From: Pseudomonas sp. B21-023
GTDB lineage: Bacteria > Pseudomonadota > Gammaproteobacteria > Pseudomonadales > Pseudomonadaceae
Assembly (NCBI RefSeq): GCF_024749165.1
Contig: NZ_CP087190.1
Coordinates: forward strand, 186,001 to 250,000
Direction of reading: 5' to 3'
DNA: 64,000 nucleotides
In this document: one piece after another, positions 26,066 to 33,852 of the stretch
Position numbering within the stretch: position 1 is the first letter of the stretch
How the letters are laid out: every line of letters starts with the position of its first letter
Program-made: the position numbers and the translations under genes
The notes under the pieces: generated by a model
What the model was told of the DNA's origin: nothing
What the model saw: only the letters and a program-made list of their open reading frames with translations
Databases searched by the model: none

Positions 26066-27175
26066 TCAGGCGGCGAGGCTGCGGCGAAAGCGCGCCAGGG
26101 CCACGCCGAAGAATATCAGGCCGATCGCGGCCAGCGCCGCGACGTCCGGCCAGACCACGCTCAGTCCGGCGTCGCGGAACAGGATCGCCGCGCCGAGGCT
26201 GACGAAGTGGGTCGAGGGCGAGCCCTGCATGACCCACTGCAGCCACTGCGGCATGCTGTCCAGCGGCGTGCTGCCCCCCGACAGCAGCAGCATCGGGATG
26301 ATCACCGGGATCGCCAGCAGGCCGAACTGTGGTGTCGAGCGCGCCAGGGTGGCGAGGAAGATGCCCAGTGCCGTGCTGGCGAACAGGTACAGCGCAGTCA
26401 CCCCCAGGAACAGCCCCATGGAGCCCGCCAGCGGCACGCCCAGGGCGCCCTTGACCACCACTTCCAGCGAAATCCAGGTACAGGCCACCACCACCAGGGC
26501 GTTGCTGGCGATCTTCGCCAGCATGATTTCCAGCGCCGTCAGCGGCAACACCAGCAAGTGGTCGAGGGTGCCGTGCTCACGCTCGCGCAGCAACGCGGTG
26601 CCGGTGAGGATGATGGCCAGGATGGTGATGTTGTTGACGATCTGGATCACCGCCAGGAACCAGCCGCCTTCGAGGTTGGGGTTGAACAGGGCTTTCGGGT
26701 TGAGCACGGCTGGGCTGCTGGTGCTGCGGCCTGCGTACTCCAGCAGTTCGCGTTCGAAGATCCGCCCGATGTAGCCGGCCCCCATGAAGGCCTGGCTCAT
26801 GGCCGTGGCATCGACGTTGACCTGCAGCTCCGGCGAACGCCCGGCCAGCAGGTCGGCCTGGAAGTTCACCGGCACGTTGATCACGAAGGTGTATTGCCCG
26901 CTGTCCATGGCCTGGTCAAGGCGATCCGCCGGCAGTGCCACGGCGGGCTGGAACTCGGGCGGTTGCAGCGACTCGGCGAGCTTGCGCGAGATGGCGCCGT
27001 GGTCTTCGTCGACCACTGCGACACTGGCGTTGTGCACGCCGATCACCGAGCCTGCGGCGGGCATGTAGATCGCCACGCTGAAGGCGTACAGCAGGAACAG
27101 CAGCAACACGCTGTCATGGCGCAGGCTGGTGAGTTCCTTCAGGCCCAGGCGCAAGGTATGGGAGAGCTGGCTCAT
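26066..27175 (-). CDS. ABC-2 type permease (YhhJ/YbhR-like)
   Basis: 369 aa inner-membrane protein. One N-terminal membrane segment (about 22-42), a large periplasmic domain (about 45-165), then five C-terminal hydrophobic segments, with 'LLREREHGTLDHLLVLPL' in the expected cytoplasmic loop. This is the ABC-2 exporter class. It is third in an operon with a HlyD-like adaptor and an ATPase/permease fusion; its ATG is one base beyond the stop of the fusion gene. Together they resemble the E. coli yhiI-rbbA-yhhJ set. Substrate unknown; drug or lipid-like molecule export is a guess. Confidence 0.88.
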   Translation of the reverse strand: MSQLSHTLRLGLKELTSLRHDSVLLLFLLYAFSVAIYMPAAGSVIGVHNASVAVVDEDHGAISRKLAESLQPPEFQPAVALPADRLDQAMDSGQYTFVINVPVNFQADLLAGRSPELQVNVDATAMSQAFMGAGYIGRIFERELLEYAGRSTSSPAVLNPKALFNPNLEGGWFLAVIQIVNNITILAIILTGTALLREREHGTLDHLLVLPLTALEIMLAKIASNALVVVACTWISLEVVVKGALGVPLAGSMGLFLGVTALYLFASTALGIFLATLARSTPQFGLLAIPVIIPMLLLSGGSTPLDSMPQWLQWVMQGSPSTHFVSLGAAILFRDAGLSVVWPDVAALAAIGLIFFGVALARFRRSLAA

Positions 27176-27176
27176 C

Positions 27177-29900
27177 TCAGGCCTCCTGCTTTTTCAGCAT
27201 GATCAGGCTCAGCCCGGTGAAGGCGGCGAAGAAGCCCAGCAGCGTCAGGCACTGCGGCCACAGTTCGCGCAGGCCCAAGGCCTTGGTGAAGGTGCCGACG
27301 GCGATGTCGAGAAAGTAGCCGGCCGGGAACAGCTGGCCCATCAGCGCCGCCGCGCCGTCCAGCGACGAGCGCGGCACGATCAGCCCGGAGAACTGGATGG
27401 TCGGCAGGCTGGTGATGATCATGGTGCCGAGGATCGCCGCGATCTGTGTGCGGGTGAACGCGGAGATCAGCAGGCCCAGGCTGGTGGTCGCCAGCAGGTA
27501 GGCCAGGCCACCGCAGGCCAGTGCCAGCGGGCTGCCCTTGAGCGGCACGCCGAACAGCCAGCGGTTCATCGCCACCAGCAGCGCCAGGTTGACCAGGCTT
27601 ACCGCGAGGTAGGGCGCCTGCTTGCCGAGCAGGAACTCCAGGCGGGTCAGGGGCGTGGCGTAGAAGTTGGTGATCGAGCCCAGTTCCTTTTCCCGTACGA
27701 TACCCAGCGCGGTCAGCATGGCCGGAATGAAGGCCAGGATCAGCGCCATGACGCCGGGGCCGATGGCGTTCACGCTGACCACGTCCTGGTTGTAGCGAAA
27801 GCGTGTTTCCAGGCGTACCGGCTGCTGGCGCGAGACAGGGTTCGGGCCGAGGGCCGCGAGCTGTTCGAGGTTGGCCTGGTGCACGGCTTCGACATAGTTG
27901 CGGCTGGTTTCGGCGCGAAACGGCATGCCACCGTCAAGCCAGGCCGCAACCACCGGCTGGCGCCCGGCATGCAGATCGCGGCCAAAGCCTGGCGGGATCT
28001 CCAGGGCCAGCTTGATCTCCGAGCGCTGCAAGCGCTGGTGCAGCTGGCGGGCATCGCGGATCGGCGGCCGCTCGGCGAAGTAGCGTGAGCCACGGAAGGC
28101 CTCCAGGTAGGCGCGGCTCTGCGGGCTCTGGTCCTGGTCGTACACGGCGAAGGCGAGGTTTTCCACATCCAGCGAGATGCCATAGCCGAAGATCACCATC
28201 ATGAACAATGCCCCTGCCAGGGCGAAGGCCAGGCGCACCTTGTCGCGCAGCAGCTCTTTGCCTTCGCGACTGGCGACGGCCAGCAGGCGGCGCAGACTGA
28301 ATGCCTGGCGCAGGGCGGTCGCTGGGGCAGCGGCCTGTTCCAGCGTGGTGTCGGCTTGTGTCTGGGTGGGCGCGTCCTGGGCCTGTTCGAGGCAACGCAC
28401 GAAAGCGTCTTCCAAGGTGTCGCCGCCGAACTGGATTTGCAGGGCCTGCGGGGTGTCGCAGGCCAGCACCCGGCCGGCGTGCATCAGCGAGATGCGGTCG
28501 CAGCGCAGGGCCTCGTTCATGAAGTGGGTGGACAGGAAGATGGTCACGCCCTGTTCGCGGGACAACTCCACCAGCAGCCGCCAGAAATCGTCGCGGGCCG
28601 CCGGATCCACGCCCGAGGTCGGTTCATCGAGGATCAGCACTTCCGGGCGGTGCAGCACTGCCACGGCCAGCGACAGGCGCTGACGCAGGCCCAGTGGCAG
28701 GGCGCCGGAAGGCTGGTCGGCGATGTTGCCAAGGTCGAAGCGCTCGATGAGTTCGGCGATGCGCGGCGCGCTGTCGGCCTTGGCCAGGTCGAACAGACGA
28801 GCGTGCAACTCGAGGTTCTGCCGGGCGCTCAGCTCGCCGTACAGGGAATAACTCTGGGACATGAAACCGACCCGCTTGCGCGTGGCCAGGTCACCGGCAT
28901 CCACCGGGCGCCCGAGCAGGCTGGCGCTGCCTTCGCTGGCCGGCATCAGGCCGGTGAGCACCTTCATGGTGGTGGTCTTGCCGCAGCCGTTGGAACCGAG
29001 GAAGCCGAAAATCTCGCCGCGACCGATGGCGAAGCTGACCTTGTTGACCGCGGTGAAGTCGCCGAAGCGCAAGGTCAGGTCGTGGGCCTCGATGGCGACC
29101 GGCCCATCATCCACCTGGCGTGGCGGAATCCGCAGCGGCTCAGGCTGCTCGCGGCCGGCTCCCTGGAAGTGGGTAAAGGCATCATCGAGCTTGCCACTGG
29201 GCGTGGCCGCGGCCAGCTCACGGCTCAGGCCCGCAGCCAGCAGGCGACCGGCATCAAGCATCAGGCAGTGCTCGAACTGCTCGGCTTCCTCCATGTAGGC
29301 GGTGGCCACCAGCAGGGTCAGCTGCGGACGCTGGGCGCGCACCTGTTCGACCAGTTCCCAGAAGCGCCGCCGCGACAGCGGGTCGACGCCGGTGGTCGGC
29401 TCGTCGAGGATCAGCAGGTCCGGCTCGTGGATCAGTGCGCAGCACAATCCCAGCTTCTGCTTCATGCCGCCCGACAGCTTGCCAGCCGGGCGCTCGGCGA
29501 AACGTTCGAGGTCGGTGGCGCGCAGCAGGCTGGCCATGCGTTGCTCACATTCGGCGCGGCCGAGGCCGAACAGGGTGGCAAAGAAGCGGATGTTCTCGCG
29601 GATCGACAGCTCCGGGTACAGGTTGTTGCCCAAGCCCTGGGGCATGAATGCGACCTTGGGGTACAGCGCGGTGCGGTGGCGGCGTTGGCGGATCGAACCG
29701 CCGAGCACCTGCAACTCACCCTGTTGCAGGCGCTTGACCCCGGCAATCAGCCCGAGCAGGGTCGACTTGCCGGCGCCATCCGGGCCGATCAGGCCGCAGC
29801 GGGTGCCGGCCGGCAGGCTGAATGCGAGGGGGTGCAGGGCCTGCAGATCGCCATAGCGGTGGCTGACACCGTCGGCCTGCAGCGCTGTCGCCGCGTTCAT
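27177..29900 (-). CDS. ABC transporter: two ATPase domains fused to an ABC-2 permease (RbbA-like)
   Basis: 907 aa. ABC domain 1 (about 5-230) has Walker A GPDGAGKST, signature LSGGMKQK and Walker B LLILDEPTTGVDP. ABC domain 2 (about 275-500) has Walker A GSNGCGKTT and Walker B VLILDEPTSGVDP, but its signature is altered to LPLGLRQR instead of LSGGQ. Residues about 535-905 form an ABC-2 membrane domain with the conserved 'VREKELGSITNFYATPLTR' loop. Start ATG overlaps the HlyD stop by four bases (ATGA). E. coli RbbA has the same layout and was described as ribosome-associated, but the operon points to export together with its permease and adaptor. Confidence 0.9.
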   Translation of the reverse strand: MNAATALQADGVSHRYGDLQALHPLAFSLPAGTRCGLIGPDGAGKSTLLGLIAGVKRLQQGELQVLGGSIRQRRHRTALYPKVAFMPQGLGNNLYPELSIRENIRFFATLFGLGRAECEQRMASLLRATDLERFAERPAGKLSGGMKQKLGLCCALIHEPDLLILDEPTTGVDPLSRRRFWELVEQVRAQRPQLTLLVATAYMEEAEQFEHCLMLDAGRLLAAGLSRELAAATPSGKLDDAFTHFQGAGREQPEPLRIPPRQVDDGPVAIEAHDLTLRFGDFTAVNKVSFAIGRGEIFGFLGSNGCGKTTTMKVLTGLMPASEGSASLLGRPVDAGDLATRKRVGFMSQSYSLYGELSARQNLELHARLFDLAKADSAPRIAELIERFDLGNIADQPSGALPLGLRQRLSLAVAVLHRPEVLILDEPTSGVDPAARDDFWRLLVELSREQGVTIFLSTHFMNEALRCDRISLMHAGRVLACDTPQALQIQFGGDTLEDAFVRCLEQAQDAPTQTQADTTLEQAAAPATALRQAFSLRRLLAVASREGKELLRDKVRLAFALAGALFMMVIFGYGISLDVENLAFAVYDQDQSPQSRAYLEAFRGSRYFAERPPIRDARQLHQRLQRSEIKLALEIPPGFGRDLHAGRQPVVAAWLDGGMPFRAETSRNYVEAVHQANLEQLAALGPNPVSRQQPVRLETRFRYNQDVVSVNAIGPGVMALILAFIPAMLTALGIVREKELGSITNFYATPLTRLEFLLGKQAPYLAVSLVNLALLVAMNRWLFGVPLKGSPLALACGGLAYLLATTSLGLLISAFTRTQIAAILGTMIITSLPTIQFSGLIVPRSSLDGAAALMGQLFPAGYFLDIAVGTFTKALGLRELWPQCLTLLGFFAAFTGLSLIMLKKQEA

Positions 29901-30856
29901 TGCAGGTTGGCCGGCCAGCCCACGTCGGCGGTGCGCACGTACCCGGCGCCGGGCATGCCCGGCTTGGCCTGGGGCACGGCGCTCGGCTCGGTCAGACGCA
30001 GCTTGACCCGGAACACCAGCTTTTGCCGCTCGTCACGGGTCTCGACCTGTTTCGGCGTGAACTGCGCCTTGGCCGCGACAAAGGCGATCTTCGCCGGCAG
30101 GGCCTGCTCGGGCAGGGCGTCGAGCACGATCCGCGCCTGGTCGCCCACGGTCAGCCGGCCGGTGGTGGCGGCGGGCAGGTAGAGGTTCATGTACTGGTCG
30201 CTGGGATCGATCAGCATCAGCACCCGGCCACCGGCACCGAGCACCTCGCCGGGCTCGGCCAGGCGCAGCTGGATGATGCCGTCGATGGGGGCGCGCAGGC
30301 TGCTGTCGTCGATCTCGCTGGTGAGCTGGGCCACCTGTGCCTCGGCGGCGCCGATGGCGGCCTTGATTGCCGCCAGCTGGGCGCGGGCGGCGACCACGGC
30401 TGAGGTGGCGGTGTCGTAGCGTGCCTGTTGCTGGTCGAGCAGTTGCTGGCTGGCGAACTTGCGCTGGTAGATTTCGCGAACGCGCTTGAGCTCCTGGCTG
30501 GCCAGCAGCAGTTCGCTCTGGCGCAGTTGCACGCTGGCCTGGGCAGCGGCGTAGTTCTCGCGGGCGCGCAGTACCTCGGCCTCGGCCTGGCTGCGCTGGG
30601 CCTCCATGGTGCGGGTGTCGATGCGGGCGAGCAGTTGGCCGCGGGTGACCTTGTCGCCTTCATCGACCAGCACCTCGGCCAGGCGCCCGGGGACCTTGCT
30701 GGCGATCTGCACTTCGGTGGATTCGAGGCGCCCGTTGCCCATGCTCAGGCCTTCGGGCAGGCGGTCGTGAAGGGACTTCCAGTAACCCAGCCCGCCTGCC
30801 GCCAGCAACAGCAATACAAGGGCGGAGGCGAAGATTCTGGGGGCTTTTCGATTCAT
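29897..30856 (-). CDS. HlyD-family periplasmic adaptor (YhiI-like)
   Basis: 319 aa membrane-fusion protein. A single N-terminal membrane segment (about 8-27) anchors it. Biotinyl-lipoyl-like halves flank a long coiled coil: 'VASKVPGRLAEVLVDEGDKV'-type start (visible as 'IASKVPGRLAEVLVDEG') and 'SLRAPIDGIIQLRLAEPGEV' after the helices. The start at 30856 is preferred over an in-frame ATG eight codons upstream. It is the first gene of the three-gene export operon and would connect the inner-membrane ABC parts to an outer-membrane channel encoded elsewhere. Confidence 0.9.
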   Translation of the reverse strand: MNRKAPRIFASALVLLLLAAGGLGYWKSLHDRLPEGLSMGNGRLESTEVQIASKVPGRLAEVLVDEGDKVTRGQLLARIDTRTMEAQRSQAEAEVLRARENYAAAQASVQLRQSELLLASQELKRVREIYQRKFASQQLLDQQQARYDTATSAVVAARAQLAAIKAAIGAAEAQVAQLTSEIDDSSLRAPIDGIIQLRLAEPGEVLGAGGRVLMLIDPSDQYMNLYLPAATTGRLTVGDQARIVLDALPEQALPAKIAFVAAKAQFTPKQVETRDERQKLVFRVKLRLTEPSAVPQAKPGMPGAGYVRTADVGWPANLQ

Positions 30857-30949
30857 CGGTCTGCATCCTGCGGCTTGCACGCCTTATCCTGGCGCGACGC
30901 GCATCCTGGCGCGTTGATATTGATCAAACCCCTGACAATAGACGCACAA

Positions 30950-31399
30950 TCAGCTCAGCGCGAGGATCGCGGCCCATTGTTCGGCGGTCACCGGCATCAC
31001 CGACAGGCGGCTGCCCTTTTGCACCAGTGGCAGTTCCTCCAGTGCCGCCTGCTGCTTGAGCAGGCCCAGGCCGAGTACCTGTCGGAAGGTCTGCACATGC
31101 TCGACATCCACCGCGCTCCACGGGTTCTTCTCGGCGCTGGCCTTGGCGTCGTGGTAGTGGCTTTGCGGGTCGAGGGCAGTCGGGTCCGGGTAGGCCGCGG
31201 CGCTGATCCGGGCAATGCCGGCGATCCCTGGTTGCGGGCAGCTGGAGTGATAGAAGAAGAACTCGTCGCCTACGCTCATGGCCCGCAGGAAATTGCGTGC
31301 CTGGTAGTTGCGTACTCCGTCCCAGCGGGCGCTGCCCAGGCGTGCCAAGGCTTCGATGGAGAGCTCGTCGGGCTCGGATTTCATCAGCCAGTAGGCCAT
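30950..31399 (-). CDS. EVE domain protein
   Basis: 149 aa. The EVE fold (PUA/YTH-like) is recognised from the start 'MAYWLMKSEPDELSIEAL', then 'WDGVRNYQARNFLR', 'GDEFFFYHSS' and 'GIAGIARISAAAYPDPTA'. The whole protein is the domain. EVE proteins are thought to bind modified nucleotides; the precise role in Pseudomonas is unknown. It stands alone, between the export operon and a small membrane-protein gene on the opposite strand. Confidence 0.9.
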   Translation of the reverse strand: MAYWLMKSEPDELSIEALARLGSARWDGVRNYQARNFLRAMSVGDEFFFYHSSCPQPGIAGIARISAAAYPDPTALDPQSHYHDAKASAEKNPWSAVDVEHVQTFRQVLGLGLLKQQAALEELPLVQKGSRLSVMPVTAEQWAAILALS

Positions 31400-31575
31400 G
31401 GATGCTGCTCCTGAAAGAGTTTGAAATAACTCGTTGCATGAAACCGACAGTCGGTTGGCGTCAACGTTTGCCTAGCGACTCATGTTGTCGGAAAATGCGC
31501 CGATTTTAAGCTATACGCTCCGGCAGCCATCAAGAAAGCCGCCGAGCCTGGACAGTTGTTCTTGGGGGGCAATCA

Positions 31576-31731
31576 ATGAAACAACGTAAACCGGACCTGC
31601 TCTGGATCCTGGCCTTCATCTTCGGCCTGGGCGTGGTTACCACCGGTTACGCGCAAGGTTTGTGGGAGCGCAAGCTCGATGCCGCCTATCAGCAGGCGCC
31701 CGTCGATCCGGCGCAGCAACAGCACCGCTGA
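31576..31731 (+). CDS. Small single-pass membrane protein (51 aa)
   Basis: Encodes 51 residues beginning MKQRKPDLLWILAFIFGLG. A positively charged start (K2, R4, K5), one hydrophobic segment at about 8-26 and a polar Q-rich tail ending QQQHR indicate a small inner-membrane protein with its N-terminus inside. A G-rich ribosome site (GGGGGG) lies 5-10 bp before the ATG. No domain is recognised and no function can be assigned. It is convergent with fau, whose stop is 9 bp away. Confidence 0.72.
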   Translation: MKQRKPDLLWILAFIFGLGVVTTGYAQGLWERKLDAAYQQAPVDPAQQQHR

Positions 31732-31739
31732 TCGCGGGT

Positions 31740-32348
31740 TCATTTCGCCGCCAGGTACCAACCACGGTCTGACACCGTGCCTTGCAACGGTACATCCCAG
31801 CTTGCCTGGTTGAGCCGCTCCACCTTCTGGCATTCATGCGCCAGCCCCAGCAGCAATGGTTTTTTCCAGGCCTTGCGCCGGCCCTGGTAGGCCAGGCTGC
31901 GGTCATAGAAGCCCCCGCCCATGCCCAGGCGCCCCCCCCTCTCATCGAAGCCGACCAGCGGCAGCAGGATCAGGTCCAGCGCCCAGATCGGCCGTTGGCG
32001 TTTGCGCTCCACCATCGGTTCCGCGATGCCGAACCGGTTGGGGCGCAGCTTCTCGCCTGGCTCGAAACGCTGGAACACCATACGCGTGGCGGGCCAGGCG
32101 TGCAGCACCGGCAGGTAGACACACTTGCCGCGTCTGTGCGCTTCGCGCAGCAGCAGGCGCGGGTCGATTTCGCCGTCATTGGGCAGGTACAGGGCGATGT
32201 GCCGGGCGCGGCGGAACAGTGGATGCTGCGCCAGCTGGCGATAGAGGCCCTCGGCGGCCTGGCGTTGCTGGGCGGGTGTGAGGGCGCGGCGGGCGTTGCG
32301 CAGGAGACGGCGAAGCTGGGGGCGGGTGAGCGGCGCGGTGTCGGTCAT
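31740..32348 (-). CDS. fau: 5-formyltetrahydrofolate cyclo-ligase
   Basis: 202 aa (YgfA/FthC family). Catalyses ATP-dependent conversion of 5-formyl-THF to 5,10-methenyl-THF. Visible features: N-terminal 'LRRLLRNARRALTPAQQ', 'HIALYLPNDGEIDPRLLL' and the C-terminal nucleotide-binding 'LPLVGFDERGGRLGMGGGFYDRSL'. The start at 32348 is chosen because a longer reading would run through the 6S RNA gene. It lies downstream of zapA and 6S RNA in the widely conserved zapA-ssrS-fau order, so 6S transcripts may read through into it. Confidence 0.93.
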   Translation of the reverse strand: MTDTAPLTRPQLRRLLRNARRALTPAQQRQAAEGLYRQLAQHPLFRRARHIALYLPNDGEIDPRLLLREAHRRGKCVYLPVLHAWPATRMVFQRFEPGEKLRPNRFGIAEPMVERKRQRPIWALDLILLPLVGFDERGGRLGMGGGFYDRSLAYQGRRKAWKKPLLLGLAHECQKVERLNQASWDVPLQGTVSDRGWYLAAK

Positions 32349-32373
32349 GGCACGGGCGATCCCTGAAGAAACG

Positions 32374-32397
32374 AAAAGCCCGCCGTTGGAGGCGGGC
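32374..32397 (-). terminator. Terminator after 6S RNA
   Basis: Minus-strand stem GCCCGCC / GGCGGGC with a 6-base loop (TCCAAC), followed by TTTTCGTTT. It lies between the 3' end of 6S RNA and the fau start and would end most 6S transcripts. Confidence 0.85.
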
Positions 32398-32409
32398 AGT
32401 TCTGAAAGC

Positions 32410-32588
32410 AGGCTCCCCGACAAGACCGCTATCGGTGTAGCCCTTGAACCCGAAAGTTCAAGGTGGAGATTGCAGGGGGCGTTAAGGCTTTCCGTCGGGC
32501 GGACATGCACACCGGCCCCAGCGTGCAACCCCCGTGGTTGTGCGTATCGGCTCAGGGACATAACCGACTGGCGCATCCCCCAGGGAGT
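32410..32588 (-). ncRNA. ssrS: 6S RNA
   Basis: RNA of about 179 nt that mimics an open promoter and sequesters sigma-70 RNA polymerase in stationary phase. On the minus strand it contains stretches that I recognise from Pseudomonas 6S RNA: CCAGTCGGTTATGTCCCTGA near the 5' end, ACCACGGGGGTTGCACGC in the centre and CTTGAACTTTCGGGTTCAAG as a hairpin near the 3' end. A -10-like TATACT is at 32595-32600, placing the 5' end near 32588. The ends are estimated to within a few bases. Location between zapA and fau is the conserved one. Confidence 0.93.
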
Positions 32589-32594
32589 GGCGCC

Positions 32595-32623
32595 AGTATA
32601 CCAATCTCAGTCGCTTTTGCTAA
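32595..32623 (-). promoter_or_regulatory. Putative sigma-70 promoter of 6S RNA
   Basis: Minus-strand TATACT (32595-32600) with TTAGCA (32618-32623) 17 bp upstream. The -35 element overlaps the last codons of zapA. The -10 is close to consensus and the spacing is ideal, but the -35 is weak. Confidence 0.65.
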
Positions 32624-32924
32624 CCGGATCGTCGGAGAGCGCCTGGTCGACCCGCTCCAGCAGGTCACGCACCTGTTCGCGGGTGGTGCCGCCGCTGGCC
32701 ACTTCGGGGCGTTCCTGACGGTGCAGCAGCTCATGGGTGATGTTCAGCGCGGCCATCACGGCGATACGGTCGGCGCCGATCACCTTGCCGCTGCTGCGGA
32801 TCTCGCGCATCTTGCCATCCAGGTAACGGGCGGCGCCGACCAGGTTGTTGCGCTCCTCGGGCGGGCAGATGATCGAGTATTCCTTGTCGAGGATCTGGAC
32901 GGTGACGCTATTGCTTGAACTCAT
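32607..32924 (-). CDS. zapA: Cell division protein ZapA
   Basis: 105 aa FtsZ-binding protein that promotes Z-ring bundling. N-terminal beta part 'VTVQILDKEYSIICPPEE' followed by 'LVGAARYLDGKMREIR', 'DRIAVMAALNITHELL' and a C-terminal coiled coil. The length is typical. Start at 32924 has GGAG upstream and overlaps the stop of the preceding small gene by four bases (ATGA). The 6S RNA promoter overlaps its 3' end. Confidence 0.93.
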   Translation of the reverse strand: MSSSNSVTVQILDKEYSIICPPEERNNLVGAARYLDGKMREIRSSGKVIGADRIAVMAALNITHELLHRQERPEVASGGTTREQVRDLLERVDQALSDDPVSKSD

Positions 32925-33139
32925 GAGTCTTGCTCCAGGGCCTTGAGGCGCAGGATCATCGATTCGATCTTGCGTTTGGCGATCTCGTTCTTTTCGATCA
33001 GGTGGGCGCGCTCCTCGCGCCAGGATCGTTCCTGAGCTACTAAGAGTGCGTTTTGCCGCTTTAGTTGCTCGACCCGTTCGATCAGCAACTCGAACCGGCT
33101 CATCAGCGCTTGCAGGTCGTTCTCTTGCATGGATTGCAC
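32921..33139 (-). CDS. Small coiled-coil protein, TIGR02449 family (ZapB-like)
   Basis: 72 aa, almost wholly a charged coiled coil: 'LMSRFELLIERVEQLKRQNA' and then heptads through the C-terminus. It matches the TIGR02449 family found next to zapA in gamma-proteobacteria and resembles ZapB in size and character. An internal ATG at 33130 could be the true start. Translation is coupled to zapA by ATGA. A role as division-ring partner is inferred from context. Confidence 0.85.
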   Translation of the reverse strand: MQSMQENDLQALMSRFELLIERVEQLKRQNALLVAQERSWREERAHLIEKNEIAKRKIESMILRLKALEQDS

Positions 33140-33276
33140 TCGATTCCTTGACTCGCCTGGCGATCATGCCTGCCCCAAGGGCGCGACGGCCAGTGCCGAT
33201 GGTCTTGGCGCGCCTGCCGGTGCTAGGATACAAGGTCTCCATTCTAGTCATTGCGCCGTCTGGCGCCTAGCTGCCC

Positions 33277-33831
33277 ATGCCCAATACCCAATCGCCCTAC
33301 ATTGCCTTCGCCATGTTGCTTTCGAGCAATGGCCACCCAGTCACCCCCGCCGAGCTGCATGGCCTGCTGATCGGCCGCAGCTGCGCCGGCGCCGGCTTCG
33401 ATGCCGATGCCTGGCTGGCCGACGCCGCCCAGCTGCTCGAGACCGAGCCCGGTGACACTGTCCGCAACGCCCTGGTCGGCCTGCAAGAGATGGTCAAGGC
33501 CGAGCTGACCGGCGACGACGTCGCCATCGTCCTGCTGTTGCCTTCCGATGATGCCGCACTCAGCGACCGCGCCACCGCGCTGGGCCAGTGGTGCCAGGGC
33601 TTCATCACCGGTTTCGGCCTGAACGCCGGTGGCAAGGACTTGTCCACCGATGCCAAGGAAGTGCTCCAGGACCTGGTGGCCATCTCGCAGGTCCAGGAAG
33701 CGCTGGAAGAATCCGAGGACGGCGAAAGCGACTACATGGAAGTCATGGAGTACCTGCGCGTCGCCCCGCTGCTGCTGTACACCGAGCTGGCCAAGCCCGA
33801 AGCGCCCGCGCCAAAGCCATCGCTGCACTGA
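33277..33831 (+). CDS. ygfB: UPF0149 family protein YgfB
   Basis: 184 aa. Family features: '[22 protein letters not shown]', seen as '[15 protein letters not shown]' near residue 20, then '[11 protein letters not shown]' and an acidic '[19 protein letters not shown]' segment. In P. aeruginosa YgfB (PA5225) affects expression of peptidoglycan-recycling and beta-lactamase genes through the alpA system. It is divergent from the zapA cluster and 21 bp upstream of pepP, the same order as in PAO1. Confidence 0.9.
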   Translation: MPNTQSPYIAFAMLLSSNGHPVTPAELHGLLIGRSCAGAGFDADAWLADAAQLLETEPGDTVRNALVGLQEMVKAELTGDDVAIVLLLPSDDAALSDRATALGQWCQGFITGFGLNAGGKDLSTDAKEVLQDLVAISQVQEALEESEDGESDYMEVMEYLRVAPLLLYTELAKPEAPAPKPSLH

Positions 33832-33852
33832 TCTGATCGGGGTCGTTTGCCC

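Noticed and set aside
32349..32576. N-terminal extension of fau
   Set aside because: It would translate through 6S RNA and its terminator; the conserved protein begins at 32348.
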